Source of the DNA: Megaustenia siamemsis | Taxonomy: Eukaryota > Mollusca > Gastropoda > Stylommatophora > Ariophantidae | NCBI GenBank assembly: GCA_032433765.1 | Contig: JAVIAB010000049.1 | Span: 19,868,406-19,932,405, forward strand | Direction of reading: 5' to 3' | Length of the DNA: 64,000 bases | Shown here: in pieces, positions 19,490 to 30,261 of the stretch | Numbering within the stretch: the first letter of the stretch is position 1 | How the letters are laid out: every line of letters starts with the position of its first letter | The notes under the pieces: model-generated | The model's database searches: none | Told to the model about the DNA's origin: nothing | What the model saw: the letters and a program-made list of their open reading frames with translations, nothing else | Made by a program: the position numbers and the translations under genes

Positions 19490-19765
19490 AGTTTTGTTTG
19501 AAGAAACAACAGGTAAGAGGAAAAGAGGAAGACCCAGAGAGACACTGAGAAGAATATTGAGGAGAGGCAAGAGCAGCAGGAATCGGCTCCCTCAATGAGA
19601 TAGAACTGCTTGCACAGAACAGAGACAAATGACGAGATTTGATAAAATAGCTTTAAAAGAACTGAAAACTGCTAGCATAAAAATTTAGATAAGAGATGGA
19701 TTATCTTGGTCTACGCCCTATGGGCCGGCTACGGCTCGAAAGGTCAATAGATAGATAGATGTTTT
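19490..19765 (+). pseudogene. LINE-G 3' end
   Basis: Matches 46475-46790: TTGKRKRGRPRETLRRILR-like frame, then LNEIELLAQNRDK and stop, CTACGCCCTATGGGCCGGCT and a (GATA)n tail. Frameshifted after the Arg-rich part. Bases 19766-20169 hold nothing I can assign. Confidence 0.85.
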
Positions 19766-20169
19766 AGAAAGAAGCAGCAATATGTTGATAAAAAATTATG
19801 AAGGAACAGAACATGAATACACTGATATAAAAGAACAAGACATTGATATGATGATCAAAGTAAAGAGCAAGAACAGGTAGTCGGGTGTAACATACACTCC
19901 TACAACGACTACTTGTACCAGCTTTACCGCAGCAATGCAATTATTTACATGTTCTCTAAAGAACAAGAAACAGATACATGGATGAATGATAAAAGACAAG
20001 AAAGGGAAGTCATATTAAAAAAAGAAATAATGGATCAGTAATAAATGACAAAAAACATGACACATAAGCTAACTCTTTCAGTCCGGAAGGTTGTTATCAA
20101 TGCAACAGAAAAGATTTCAGAGACAAAACTTATCATGGTTTTAAATATCAATATACATGCATTATATTT

Positions 20170-20575
20170 ATCTATATAGGACAACAGAGAAGAAATCACT
20201 GGAGTCTGTAGAAATGTGGTTTTACAGAAGAATGTTGAGAATACCATGGACAGCTAAGAAGAGTAATGAAGATGTTCTGAGAGAGGTCAAAGCAAAAAGA
20301 GAGCTAATTTCCAATATTAGGAGAAACAATCATCATTTTTTGGCCATGTAATGAGAAGAGAACAACTTGAATATATTGTAACAACTGGAAAAATTAAGGG
20401 ACGAAGAGATAGAGAGAAGCAAAGAGAAAAATTAACAGACAGCTTAAGAGAATGACTTGGCAGAAGGTCAACAACAGAAATGATAAATAGCTGCCGAGAT
20501 CGAAAGTTGTGGAGAGACATGATCACCTACGCCACTAGGCCCGGTACTTGATAATGATGATGATGATGATGATAT
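20170..20575 (+). pseudogene. LINE-A 3' end
   Basis: Reads KKSLESVEMWFYRRMLRIPW, TAKKSNEDVLREVKAKRELI, then a one-base loss in the GGAAGAAA run shifts the frame. Ends ..GGCCCGGTACTTGATAATGATGATG. Otherwise close to 57616-58470. Confidence 0.9.
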
Positions 20576-21262
20576 TTATCTAACACATAACATATTATAT
20601 ATGAATTTTTAGATATTTAAACAAGGAATTATATTTCACCAATACCAAGATGATACAAGACATGTAAAAATAATATAGTTTGATGACGGTTCACAATAAT
20701 CAAATTGAGAGTGACGCACTGTGCGGTGAAACGTACGCGGATGAAGCGGCATGACGCAGGTTATGTGATAAATACGTACAGTGTTAATACATCGCAAATA
20801 TGCAATAAATTAACAATGAATATGAAGAGAAAAAAAGCAAACAAGACGCTTACACTGACTAGTCAAAGCAAAGCATTAAACTTAGTTGTGATGAAAGAAC
20901 AAATCAAGACACAAGTTTTAACAATGATAACTATGCTATACTATAACTATATATATATATATATAGTCATGTTAAACTTACAAACCTGACAAAGTCAGTC
21001 TTCCAAAAGACAGCTAAAAGTACTTCTACATTATTCTGCACCACAAAATTGTGTTAATAATTTTAAAACAAAACAAGGTCATGCACAATAAAATTCTAGA
21101 TAAGAATTGTTTCTTCAAATTGATAATTATGTTCACGTCTGGATCACTCGGGTTTGTACTGCAACATTTCATGAGATATCAGTGAGCTCTTCAATAGCAC
21201 AGTATCCGAGTGGTTCTCAACATATAGAATAGGGTCACAACCATAACGTGTGTTCTCTTAAC
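20576..21262. other. No recognisable feature
   Basis: AT-rich unique sequence with one (TA)n run at 20950-20965. The open frame at 20705-20989 has low-complexity composition and no family resemblance. Confidence 0.6.
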
Positions 21263-21520
21263 CTCTTCATCATCAAGTACCGGGCCTGCTGACGTAGGTG
21301 ATCATGTCTCTCCATAACTTTCGATCTCGATAGTTATTTATCATTTCTGTTGTTGACCTTCTGCCAAGCCATTCTCTTAAGCTGTCTGGTATCTTTTCTT
21401 TTTGCTTCCCTCTATCTCTTCGTCCTTCAATTTTTCCAGTTGTTACAATATATTCTAGTTGTTCTCTTATTATATGGCCAAAAAATGATGATTGTTTCTT
21501 CCTAATATTGGAAATTTTGT
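21263..21520 (-). pseudogene. LINE-A 3' end, antisense
   Basis: CATCATCAAGTACCGGGCCT at the left, then the complement of the LINE-A tail up to TTCCTAATATTGGAAATT, where it abuts repeat E. Confidence 0.88.
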
Positions 21521-21529
21521 CTGCTAATT

Positions 21530-21748
21530 TTACCTTCTACTGTATGCAGTAAACAGTACAAACTGTGGCTGCCCTACTGCCTTGCAGGTAAGCTCGGGAG
21601 AGTAAAAGGCTAAAGGAGGGTATCCCGAAGTAAAACAACCCCACTGATTTTTTAGTCAAAGGCTAGCGGAGCCAACCTTAAACAAACCGACGGAAGGCAA
21701 CAGAAAACCACCGTCGTAACTTCTTTGTACAATCATGAATCATGTAAC
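21530..21748 (-). repeat. Dispersed repeat E, inverted
   Basis: Complement of the blocks at 58471-58690: ACTGTATGCAGTAAACAGTA, GAGAGTAAAAGGCTAA, AGTAAAACAACCCCACTG, TTTAGTCAAAGGCTAGCGGA and GACGGAAGGCAACAGAAAAC, ending in TTTGTACAATCATGA. Confidence 0.78.
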
Positions 21749-21811
21749 CTGTTACACCTTGTGAATATGGGCTACGTGGTAATAGTTCCAATGTCTGAGG
21801 AGGGAAGGGGG

Positions 21812-22033
21812 TGGGCTGAGTAGCCTAGTTGGGAAAACCACCCGACTGGACAGCGACCCAGTCGCTGCCAGAAATAGGTACCAGGGTAGTATTCCGGGAA
21901 GGTGAGGAATGCCACCACTTACCGTGAGTTTCGATGCTTGAAACGACACTATCCAGAAGTCTCCGAACACTTCTGGATAGGCGGCCGAGCACATATGGGT
22001 GGACTCAGATTCAAGTCTCGTTCTTTACCTTGA
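21812..22033 (+). mobile_element. SINE-C copy with deleted box B
   Basis: Head GAGTAGCCTAGTTGGGAAAA (box A) continues straight to CCAGTCGCTGCCAGAAATAG; the part with box B is missing relative to 60650-60938. Body runs through GAAACGACACTATCCAGAAG and GCCGAGCACATATGGGTGGA to TCTCGTTCTTTACCTTGACC. Confidence 0.82.
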
Positions 22034-22039
22034 CCTAGT

Positions 22040-22288
22040 TCCAATGTAAAGAATAGTACACTGTGACCTTCCAAGCATGTCGTAAGAGGCGACTAAGGAG
22101 GTTGATCGATGGCTTGACAAGCTGTCATTGTAAAAAGTATTGTTATGGAAACAGAGCCTCAATTTTAGAGGCAGTGATCTCTGCAATATGTGCCATTTGG
22201 CACGCAATGTTTCTGTTTTCGAGATTGTGGTTCTGCCCTATGTGCCGTCTTTGGCTCGAAAGGACAATAGATAGATAGATAGTTCCAA
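22040..22288 (+). repeat. Dispersed repeat F with (GATA)n tail
   Basis: Contains TGACCTTCCAAGCATGTCGT and AAGAGGCGACTAAGGAGGTT, found also at 50060-50115, and ends GCTCGAAAGGACAATAGATA, like the end of LINE-G. Possibly a SINE using the LINE-G 3' end; class not proven. Confidence 0.55.
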
Positions 22289-22299
22289 TGAGCTCCGAG

Positions 22300-22565
22300 A
22301 TGTGGGAAGGACACAGTTCTTTGACAGTCATGAGTCCACGACACCCCTTCGGATAAAGGAGATGGGAGTTAAGATGGGCACAGCCTGAAACGAAAATCTT
22401 AGTTGGGCGTATAAGAAGACTTATTCAATCAACATAGAACTGGAGTCGTCAGTCGCTGGACATAGCGGGATTTGCTGAGGAGGGGATCTGAGTACCCATG
22501 GAATTATTCGGAGTGCAATGATGATGACCTGCAAATAACTCAATAGTTCCCATATGTTTCCATGG
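22300..22565 (+). pseudogene. LINE-I 3' end
   Basis: Complements 45233-45330: AGAACTGGAGTCGTCAGTCG, CTGGACATAGCGGGATTTGC, TGAGGAGGGGATCTGAG and CTGCAAATAACTC at the end. This is the terminal part of the RNase H-bearing LINE-I, decayed. Confidence 0.72.
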
Positions 22566-22714
22566 CCTTTGACATATTTATAGGTGATGCGTACATTTAT
22601 AGGTGATGTTTACGAATATCACAAGGGGTCACCTTACTTTCCCAGATACAATCTTTAGCACCCATTTTCAAATGTGTCAATTCAGATAAAATTGGTCACA
22701 TTTCAGAACTGAAT

Positions 22715-23700
22715 GTGAACAGCAGCTATACGAATTGTCAACCTAACAGGACAATTCCAATATATAAAACAAGGAGACAGATGGGAAGTGTTCTGTCACT
22801 GGATTTGTTTCACTTTACAGCGAAACAATTATGAGATCAATAGTAGACAAAAAAAGAAGGAACTGAAGTCAACGGTCACAACATAAATAATTTGCGATAT
22901 GCGGATGACACAGTCTTAATAGAAGACAGAGAATGGACTACAAGAAATTATAGGCATAATAGTAAAAGAAAGCAACAAGAAAGGTCTCAGTCTGAATAGT
23001 AAGAAAATAGAAGTAATGGTTATATCGAAGAAACAATCATCACCATCATGCAGCATAAAAATAAACTGGACAAATCTGAAACAATAACAACGCGTCAAAT
23101 ATTTGGGCACAATAATAACATCAGATGGAAGATGCACCACAGAAATAAAAAGCAGAATAGCTGAGGCCAAAATAGCATTTCAGAAAATGAAAAATGGCTT
23201 ATGCAACAAGATGATGTCAATAGAAGTGAGAAAGAGAGTTCATCGGTGCTATATAGAACCAATTCTGACCTATGGAAGCAAATCATGGACCGTAGACAAA
23301 CAAATTGAAAAGACGATTAGAGGCCACAGAGATGGGATTTCTCAGAAGAATGTTGAAAGTTCCCTGGACAGCTAAAAAGACCAATGAGGAAATTCTCAAA
23401 GAGGCCAACACAAAATGGAAACTCCTAAAAGTATCAGAAAGAAACAATCAACATTTGTCGGGCACATCATGAGAAGAGGAACGTTCGAATACTTGGTTAC
23501 AACTGGCAAAATACAGTAAAAGAGAGATCGGGTACGACAAAGAGAGAAAATACTGGATAGCTCGGTGTCATGGCATGGAAAACAGTCAACAACAGAACTG
23601 ATACGATGTACTGTAGATAGAAGATTGTGGAAGGGCATAATCGCTTATGCCAACCGATATGGCACGTGATGATGATTATGATGATGATGATGATGAACGT
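22715..23700 (+). pseudogene. LINE-B: RT end plus tail, many stops
   Basis: RT block GSVLSLDLFHF near 22785, catalytic box LRYADDTV near 22892 (codons for Tyr-Ala-Asp-Asp), then KGLSLNSKKIEVMV, MGTIITSDGRCTTEIKSRIA, RKRVHRCYIEPILTYGSKSW and MGFLRRMLKVPWTAKKTN. Tail GGCACGTGATGATGATTATG. Several frameshifts. The longest LINE-B copy here; related to LINE-A at roughly the level of a sister family. Confidence 0.88.
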
Positions 23701-23769
23701 GGACTGGAGTAAGCAGTAACTGTTGCACTAATGTTTCTTCTGCTTCTTAACCAGAAGGTCACTCCAAGG

Positions 23770-24210
23770 ACTTCCGGCCAATATGGCGGATAGGCGGCAG
23801 GAACCGTTGAGGCTCTGTCTGAAAAGTGTTCCCTGTTGCAGTTTCCTCATATTCCAAGTCCGGCTTTCCCACCGGAGCTACTGAGTTTAGTGCTCTGTGC
23901 ACACCGTGAGTTGTGTTTTTCATCCGGATCGTGTTTCGATATTCCGTTTGCTTACAATGAATGATGATATCGTATGACGAAGGAGAGTTCGAGTCCGTTC
24001 ACTTTCGGTGCAGCTTGGCCTTATGTCTTTTTTCTTGAGCTGTGGCTACTATGATGGGGCCTGCAGCTGCCTTTCTTTGTTTGTATACTACATTGACATG
24101 ATATGTCATTTCGGATGATTCCACCGACACAGGCGGTTGAGCAATTATGGATTTTAATTCGTTTGCAGAGATACCGGAGCCGTCGACTAACTATAACTAT
24201 AAGGTCACCC
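23770..24210 (-). repeat. Dispersed repeat D, inverted
   Basis: Complement of the repeat D consensus: GACTTCCGGCCAATATGGCG, GTTTCCTCATATTCCAAGTC, GCACACCGTGAGTTGTGTTT, ATGAATGATGATATCGTATG and GGTTGAGCAATTATGGATTT, ending at GATACCGGAGCCGTCGAC. About 440 bp, unknown class. Confidence 0.8.
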
Positions 24211-24341
24211 CAAACAAAACAGAAAATCAATGATTGATCTATTCTTTACAGAGTGTCTTTTCACAGATTTTAATGCTTAGGGAGCCAGTGCTATTCCTCA
24301 TTTTATTTACCTTACATAATTCATTGAGCTAGGTACATGTT

Positions 24342-24598
24342 AGCCGCGATAGCTCAGTGGTTAGTGAACTGGACTACAAAGGACAAGGGGTAGGGTTCGA
24401 TCCCAACCGACGGTTTCCGGGTTTACCCAGCATTTAATGGGTACCGGATTTTTTTCTGGGAAAGTGAAGCGGCACGGGCGTAATACCGACCACATTACCC
24501 CAAAAATCACGTGCTGAAGGTCTGTACAAATTATGGTCACTAACACCATATTCCCTATACGCCACTTGGCGTTATGGGGGTACTCTACTTTTATTTTT
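24342..24598 (+). mobile_element. SINE-A, full length, 12-bp target duplication
   Basis: TAGGTACATGTT at 24330-24341 and TAGGTACACGTT at 24599-24610 (one mismatch) flank a complete SINE-A with box A (CGATAGCTCAGTGGTTAGTG) and box B (GGGTTCGATCCC), ending in a TTTATTTTT tail. Confidence 0.92.
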
Positions 24599-24734
24599 TA
24601 GGTACACGTTTTCAATTCTGTCAAAATGTGATCATACCTAAGTTCATTTTAATAGACCAGGAGATCATTTAACATGGCTCTAATTTTTTTTGTAAATGAA
24701 ATTTATTTTTATGAATACAAGCAAAAAAAAAAAA

Positions 24735-25085
24735 AAAACTCATCATCATCATCATCGGGGGCCTCGGTAGCCTAGTTGGGTAAACTAGGTAAACTGGACT
24801 ACCGACGTTCGGACAACCCGTGTTCAGTTCCCGCTGAGAGCAGTGTGAGTTGTACTCGTGGTTGGAAAAAAAAATACCCACATGGTCGACCCAGCCGTTG
24901 GCAGCACTAGGTACCAGGGTATAACCCCGGGAAGGTGAGGAATGTCGCCTCGCATCGTGAGTTTCAGTGCTTGAAGCGATACTATCCAGAAGTCTCCGAA
25001 CGCTTCTGGATAGGCGGCCGAGCACATATGGGTGGAGACTCGCGTGCTAAGGTGCCAGTTCAAGTCTCGTACTTTACCTTGACCT
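24735..25085 (+). mobile_element. SINE-C copy, preceded by A and CAT runs
   Basis: After A15 and (CAT)n at 24725-24758, the head reads CTCGGTAGCCTAGTTGGGTA (box A) and TGTTCAGTTCCCGCTG (decayed box B). An internal A run, GGCAGCACTAGGTACCAGGG and CAGAAGTCTCCGAACGCTTC follow; the end is TCTCGTACTTTACCTTGACC, before (CAT)n. Confidence 0.85.
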
Positions 25086-25089
25086 TTAT

Positions 25090-25495
25090 CATCATCATCA
25101 TCATCATCAAGTACCAAGCCTGCTGGGGTGGGTGATCATGTCTTTCCATAACTGTCGATGTCGACAGTTATTTATAATTTCTGTTGATGACCTTCTACCA
25201 AGCCATTCTCTTAACCGGTCTGATAACTTTTCTCTTTGCTTTCCTCTATATATCTTCGTCCCTCAATTTTCCCATTTGTCACAATATTTCCCAGTTGTTT
25301 TCTCATTACATGGCCAAACAATATTTCTGTTTCCTCCTAATTTTGGAAATTAGCTCTCTTTTGCTTTCGCCTTTTTCAGAAAGATTTTCATTACTCTTCA
25401 TAGCAGTCCATGGTATTCTCAACATTCTTCTGTAAAACTACATCCCTACAGCCTCCAGTGATTTTCTTGTCTGTTGTCCAATTGTCCATGATTCA
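25090..25495 (-). pseudogene. LINE-A 3' end, antisense
   Basis: (CAT)n then CAAGTACCAAGCCTGCTGGG, the complement of the LINE-A stop region; continues through the tail to CCAATTGTCCATGATTC. More diverged than the copy at 57616-58470, with indels. Confidence 0.87.
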
Positions 25496-25808
25496 AACAA
25501 AACTATTCTAACAAAACAGATCAAAACCTATTACACCATTAATCTAATATCAGAGTCTACCGAGGATTTATTTAGTGACTGGGCATAATGACCAAGGGCA
25601 CTATGCCCTAAGAAGTTGCCAAGTACCGTACAGATGTCAGAGTTTTATTTCAGAGGACCAGTGAAAGAAAGAAAACAGTAGACTCTACCAGGTACCAAAC
25701 TGACATCCACCCGACTGGCAAATGAACAGCTTAATCTGCACAACCACCTTTGGTAAATAAAACCTACATAAAATGATAGCAACTCTCAATGCATCAAGAC
25801 ATCACTCA
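25496..25808. other. Unassigned stretch
   Basis: A plus-strand frame near 25556-25660 reads IYLVTGHNDQGHYALRSC, faintly like the TGHN helix near the end of RNase H-type LINEs; too short to assign. Otherwise nothing. Confidence 0.3.
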
Positions 25809-26555
25809 CCCCCCCCCCCCCCCCATGATATTATAGAGACATTTGACGAAAGAGAGTGAGGAAGATAGTGAGGAAGATAGTAAGGAAGAAAGTGAGGAAG
25901 AAAGTGAGGAAGATAGTAAGGAAGAAAGTGAGGAAGAAAGTGAGGAAGATAGTAAGAAGAAAGTGAGGAAGATAGTAAGGAAGAAAGTGAGGAAGAAAGT
26001 GAGGAAGATAGTAAGGAAGAAAGTGAGGAAGATAGTGAGGAAGATAGTAAGGAAGAAAGTGAGGAAGAAAGTGAGGAAGAAAGTGAGGAAGATAGTAAGG
26101 AAGAAAGTGAGGAAGAAAGTGAGGAAGAAAGTGAGGAAGAAAGTGAGGAAGAAAGTGAGGAAGATAGTGAGGAAGATAGTAAGGAAGAAAGTGAGGAAGA
26201 AAGTGAGGAAGATAGTAAGGAAGAAAGTGAGGAAGAAAGTGAGGAAGAAAGTGAGGAAGAAAGTGAGGAAGAAAGTGAGGAAGAAAGTGAGGAAGAAAGT
26301 GAGGAAGAAAGTGAGGAAGAAAGTGAAGAAAAAAGAAGGGAAGAAAGTAAGGAAGAAAGTGAGGAAGAAAGTGAGGAAGAAAGCGAGGAAGAAAGTGAGG
26401 AAGAAAGTGAGGAAGAAAGCGAGGAAGAAAGTGAGGAAGAAAGTGAGGAAGAAAGTGAGGAAGAAAGTGAGGAAGAAAGTGAGGAAGAAAGTGAGGAAGA
26501 AAGTGAGGAAGAAAGTAAGGAAGAAAGTGAGGAAGAAAGTGAGGAAGAAAGTGAG
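25809..26555. repeat. C16 run and 12-bp pure-purine satellite (GAAGAAAGTGAG)
   Basis: C16 at 25809-25824, then from about 25850 about 58 units of GAAGAAAGTGAG or GAAGATAGTGAG. From 26225 rightward the plus strand is nearly all purine apart from one T per unit. Units near 26320-26345 carry AAAAAAGAAGGG variants. The 12-bp period gives open frames of 240-266 codons in four of the six frames (KKVR/EES or SSLS/FFLT repeats). That is an effect of the unit, not a gene. Confidence 0.95.
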
Positions 26556-26686
26556 AAGCCAAATCTGGTGGAGAACGTCATGACGTGACCCAGCTAGAAA
26601 GTACAAATATGTGTCTACTTGTAGAAGAAGGCTAGGAAAAAAAAGATAGAAAAATCAGCTACTTCTAGGTAATACAAAATCTCTCT

Positions 26687-27616
26687 TTGTTAAATCCTTT
26701 CACATTCTCTTATTATTAAATCCTTTCTAATCCTAATCTCTTATTATTAAATCCTTTCACATCCAAATCTTTCATTATTAAATCCTTTCACATCAAAATC
26801 TTTCATTATTAAATCATTTCACATCAAAATCTCTCATTATTAAATCATTTCACATCAAAATCTCTCATTATTAAATCCTTTCACATCCAAACCTCTCATT
26901 ATTAAATCCTTTCACATCCAAACCTCTTATTATTAAATCTTCTCACATCATTTCATTATTAAATCCTTTCACATCATCTCATTATTAAATCCGTTCACAT
27001 CCTCCCATTATTAAATCCTTTCACATCCTCCCATTATTAAATCCTTCACATCCTCTCATTATTAAATCCTTTCACATCCTCTCATTATTAAATCCTTTCA
27101 CATCCTCTCATTATTAAATCCTTTCACATCCTCTCATTATTAAATCCTTTCACATCATCTCATTATTAAATCCTTTCACATCCTCTCATTATTAAATCCT
27201 TTCACATCATCTCATTATTAAATCCTTTCACATCCTCCCATTATTAAATCCTTTCACATCCTCCCATTATTAAATCCTTTCACATCCTCTCATTATTAAA
27301 TCATTTCACATCCTCTCATTATTAAATCCTTTCACATCCTCTCATTATTAAATCCTTTCACATCATCTCATTATTAAATCCTTTCACATCATCTCATTAT
27401 TAAATCCTTTCACATCCTCCCATTATTAAATCCTTTCACATCCTCCCATTATTAAATCCTTTCACATCCTCTCATTATTAAATCCTTTCACATCCTCCCA
27501 TTATTAAATCCTTTCACATCCTCTCATTATTAAATCCTTTCACATCCTCTCATTATTAAATCCTTTCACAACCTCTCATTATTAAATCATTTCACATCCT
27601 CTCATTATAAAAATCC
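26687..27616. repeat. 26-bp minisatellite (TCATTATTAAATCCTTTCACATCCTC type)
   Basis: About 36 units with core ATTATTAAATCCTTTCACAT. Left edge units are longer and carry CAAAATCTC; the array becomes uniform after 26990. No conserved frame. Confidence 0.96.
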
Positions 27617-27992
27617 GTATCCAAATCAAACAAAATCTACATTATCTACACAGACTATAGAACAGAGAAAAAAAAACAAAAAAACCAGGGTAAAAGAGAC
27701 AAATACAATTTCTAACAATTCAATGGGAAAATAAGTTTGAGAATCCCTGCAAAATGGGACCACAAAAATCTTTAAATCACACCATTAAAGGTTGACTACC
27801 AGGAGAGCACCATTTAACTCTCTTGTCTTGGTCATACAGGGTTTGATTCCCCTGTTATCCTCTTGATGTTATCAGTTCACGACAGTGTCTGCTTACTGTA
27901 CAAGATGCAGATTAGTTAGGTCAAGGACTTTGACAAAAACACTGAGGATCAGGGTCACATGATGGTAGCGTGAAGATTGCCTCTCAGTTTGA
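27617..27992 (-). pseudogene. Unique sequence with a decayed LINE-E end (27785-27905)
   Basis: AGGTTGACTACCAGGAGAGC, CACCATTTAACTCTC and ATCCTCTTGATGTTATCAG follow the antisense LINE-E tail (compare 4805-4915) at perhaps 70 percent identity by eye. The remainder, 27617-27784 and 27906-27992, is unassigned. Confidence 0.5.
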
Positions 27993-28435
27993 TTATAGTT
28001 ATGGTTAGTCGAAGGCCCCGGTATCACTGCAAACGAATTAAGATCCACAATTGCTCAACCGCCTAGGGTGCCAGTGGAGTCGTCTCAATTAAAATTCATC
28101 TCATTGAAGGATCAAAACAAAGAAAGGTAGCTTCAGTCCTCATCACAGTAGCTACAGCACACGCCAAATGACATAAGGCCAAGCGGCATAGAAAGTGAAC
28201 GCAGCTGAACTGTCCTTCGTCATACGAAATCATCATTCATCGTTAGCAATCGGAATATCGAAACACGATCTGAATGAAAAACACAGCTCACGGTGTGCTC
28301 AAAGTACTAAACTCAGTGGCTCCGATAGCAAGCCTGATTTGAAATATGAGGAAACTGCAACAAGGAACACTTTTCAGACTGGGTCTCAATGGTTCCTAGC
28401 TCATATCCGCCATATTGATCGGTAATCCTGCCTCT
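27993..28435 (+). repeat. Dispersed repeat D, complete copy
   Basis: From ATGGTTAGTCGAAGGCCCCG to ATATCCGCCATATTGATCGG. Internal blocks: ATTGCTCAACCGCC, AACAAAGAAAGGTAGC, CATCATTCATCGTTAGCAAT, CACAGCTCACGGTGTGC and TGAGGAAACTGCAACAAGGA. No long frame, no pol III boxes of good quality, no inverted ends longer than a few bases. Confidence 0.82.
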
Positions 28436-28862
28436 CAGTACCCCTCCCCTCCCAAATCGCCACCATAACAGCTGAAAGTGATGACTAAGCAAGATCTCTA
28501 ACTCTTGGACAACTCTTAGTCCATGGTAAGATAGCAAGAGAGTGGTTACGTCACGAGTGGACATCTGGACCAATAAGAACGTGTAATTATTTTGATCAGC
28601 TGGCGACTTTAAGACACACAAGGGCACGAATATGGCTGACCACAGCAAAAGAGATTGGAGCCTCATCACGTACTGTTCAAAAGAAAGCCATGGAGTGAAA
28701 TTCTAACTTATGTTAAAGAGATTGGAAAGTAGATTGTACATCATGTACTGTTCAAAAGAAAGCTATGGAGAGAAATTCTAACTTATGTTAAAGAGATTGG
28801 AAAGTAGATTGTACATCATGTACTGTTCCAAAGAAAGCCATGGAGAGAAATTCTAACTTATG
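28436..28862 (+). repeat. Promoter-like stretch followed by three 75-bp repeats
   Basis: 28436-28640 has a TACGTCAC (CRE-like) site near 28549, CCAATAAG near 28570, and ATGGCTGACCACAGC at 28632 opening a 24-codon frame. From about 28650 a 75-bp unit (TACTGTTCAAAAGAAAGCCA, GGAGAGAAATTCTAACTTAT, GTTAAAGAGATTGG, AAAGTAGATTGTACATCATG) repeats to 28862. The promoter reading is speculative. Confidence 0.4.
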
Positions 28863-29975
28863 TCAGATAAAAATATGTACAAGGAATGTTTTGGCTCTTT
28901 ACCAAGAAGAGGGAATTGTAATTCAAACAAGACAAATCAGATGTTTGGGGCATGTTAAAAGACACAACAGCCTGCTAAAAGTAAACGAATCAATTCAGAG
29001 GAAGAGGTCTGTTTACAGCACTCGGAAAAAACAACAAATAATCAACAACATAAATAAAACAAAGAACAATATATGGTCCGAGGCAGGATCGAACCCGTAC
29101 TCCTTGGCACTGCGCCTTGCCACGAAAAGCCAACGCTAGGGAACACTGCCAACTCGGCTAACTAAAAAATTAGCCATCATTGGCGATGTCTTTCACGCAG
29201 GTGTTCTCATGACTATAGCATAGGGCTGCGATCACAGCTTGAGAATAAATTGTGTATCTGTATTTGGTTATTTGGTTTTAGAAAGCCCCGGTATCACTGC
29301 AAGCGAATTATAATCCATAATTGCTCAACCGCCCCTTCCAGCGGAATCATCCGAATTAATAGCTCATCTCCCAAACAAAGAAAGGTAACTGTAGTCCCCA
29401 TCGTAGCAGTCTCAGCACTCGCCAAAAGACATAAGGAGAAACCGCGCAGAAAGTGAACACAGCCAACTGTTCCCTGTCATACGATATCATCATTCATCGT
29501 AAACAATTGGAATATCGAAACATGATCAAAACGGATGAGACACACAGCTCACGGTGTGCACAGAGCACTTAACTCAGTGTATCTGTATGTTTCTTATTAA
29601 GACAAGAAGTACGGGTTCGATCCTGCTTCGGACCATATATTGTTCTTTTATTTCCGTTGTTGATTATTTTCTTTTTCTTGAGAGTGCTGTAAACATACCT
29701 CTTCCTCTGAATTGATTCGCTGATTATTGCTAGGAAGTTTCCCTCTATAATAATATTTATTTATTATTACTTGTCTCCCGACTAAAAGTAATCTCGGAAG
29801 AGAAAATACAAGGTAAAAGAGGCAGAGGCAGTCCAAGACTAACATGGAAGAGTAACATCAAAGGATGGACGGGTCAGCCTCTCACAACCTGCACCATCAA
29901 AGCAAGAGACAGAGCGGACTTGGGCTCCATGGTAGTCAACCTTCGCTGCTGAGACGGCACTTAGTGATGATGATG
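28863..29975 (+). pseudogene. LINE-E 3' end, split by a 797-bp composite insertion
   Basis: 28900-28984 (IRCLGHVKRHNSLLKV in translation) and 29782-29975 (KIQGKRGRGSPRLTWKSNIK, then VVNLRC-like end and TTAGTGATGATGATGG) are the two halves of one tail. CTAAAAGTAA at 28975-28984 and 29782-29791 is the duplication left by the insertion between them. Confidence 0.85.
28985..29781. mobile_element. Composite insertion with inverted SINE-B arms around repeat D
   Basis: Left arm 28985-29165 is SINE-B on the minus strand (head ending GCCAACTCGGCTAACT reversed). Centre: 29275-29580 is the first two thirds of repeat D on plus. Right arm 29600-29730 is SINE-B on plus, starting at box B (TACGGGTTCGATCCTGCTTC). 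The arms are inverted over roughly 115 bp and could pair. A single 10-bp duplication encloses the whole. Either an older SINE-B was invaded, or this is a foldback unit that moved in one step. Confidence 0.7.
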
Positions 29976-30261
29976 GAGACTCTAAAGAAGAAAAATCAAA
30001 CATTTTTTTTTACTGTCTTGTGGCTTTTGGATACTCTTAGCTGGGGCACGATCCATTCAACCTCAGATTAGGTCTTCCTGTTATATTATCCACAATTACC
30101 ATCCACAAATGACAGTGGAGAAAACTAATTCAGACCAAAGGGCTGATCACAAACAAAAAATGAAGTGATGAAATATTAGAAACACTAGGAAACATAGCAC
30201 GACAGGCCAATCGCAGAGAAGAACACTGTAAGCTGTATCTTTCCACTACAATGAAAGGCAA
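29976..30261 (+). pseudogene. Decayed LINE-D end (about 30110-30250)
   Basis: GAAATATTAGAAACACTAGG, AAACATAGCACGACAGGC and CTGTAAGCTGTATCTTTCCA follow LINE-D (compare 16245-16330). The upstream part is too diverged to place. 29976-30109 unassigned. Confidence 0.65.

Noticed and set aside
25802..26606. Four overlapping ORFs of 243-266 codons
   Set aside because: All come from the 12-bp purine satellite; a repeat with no stop in its unit is open in several frames.
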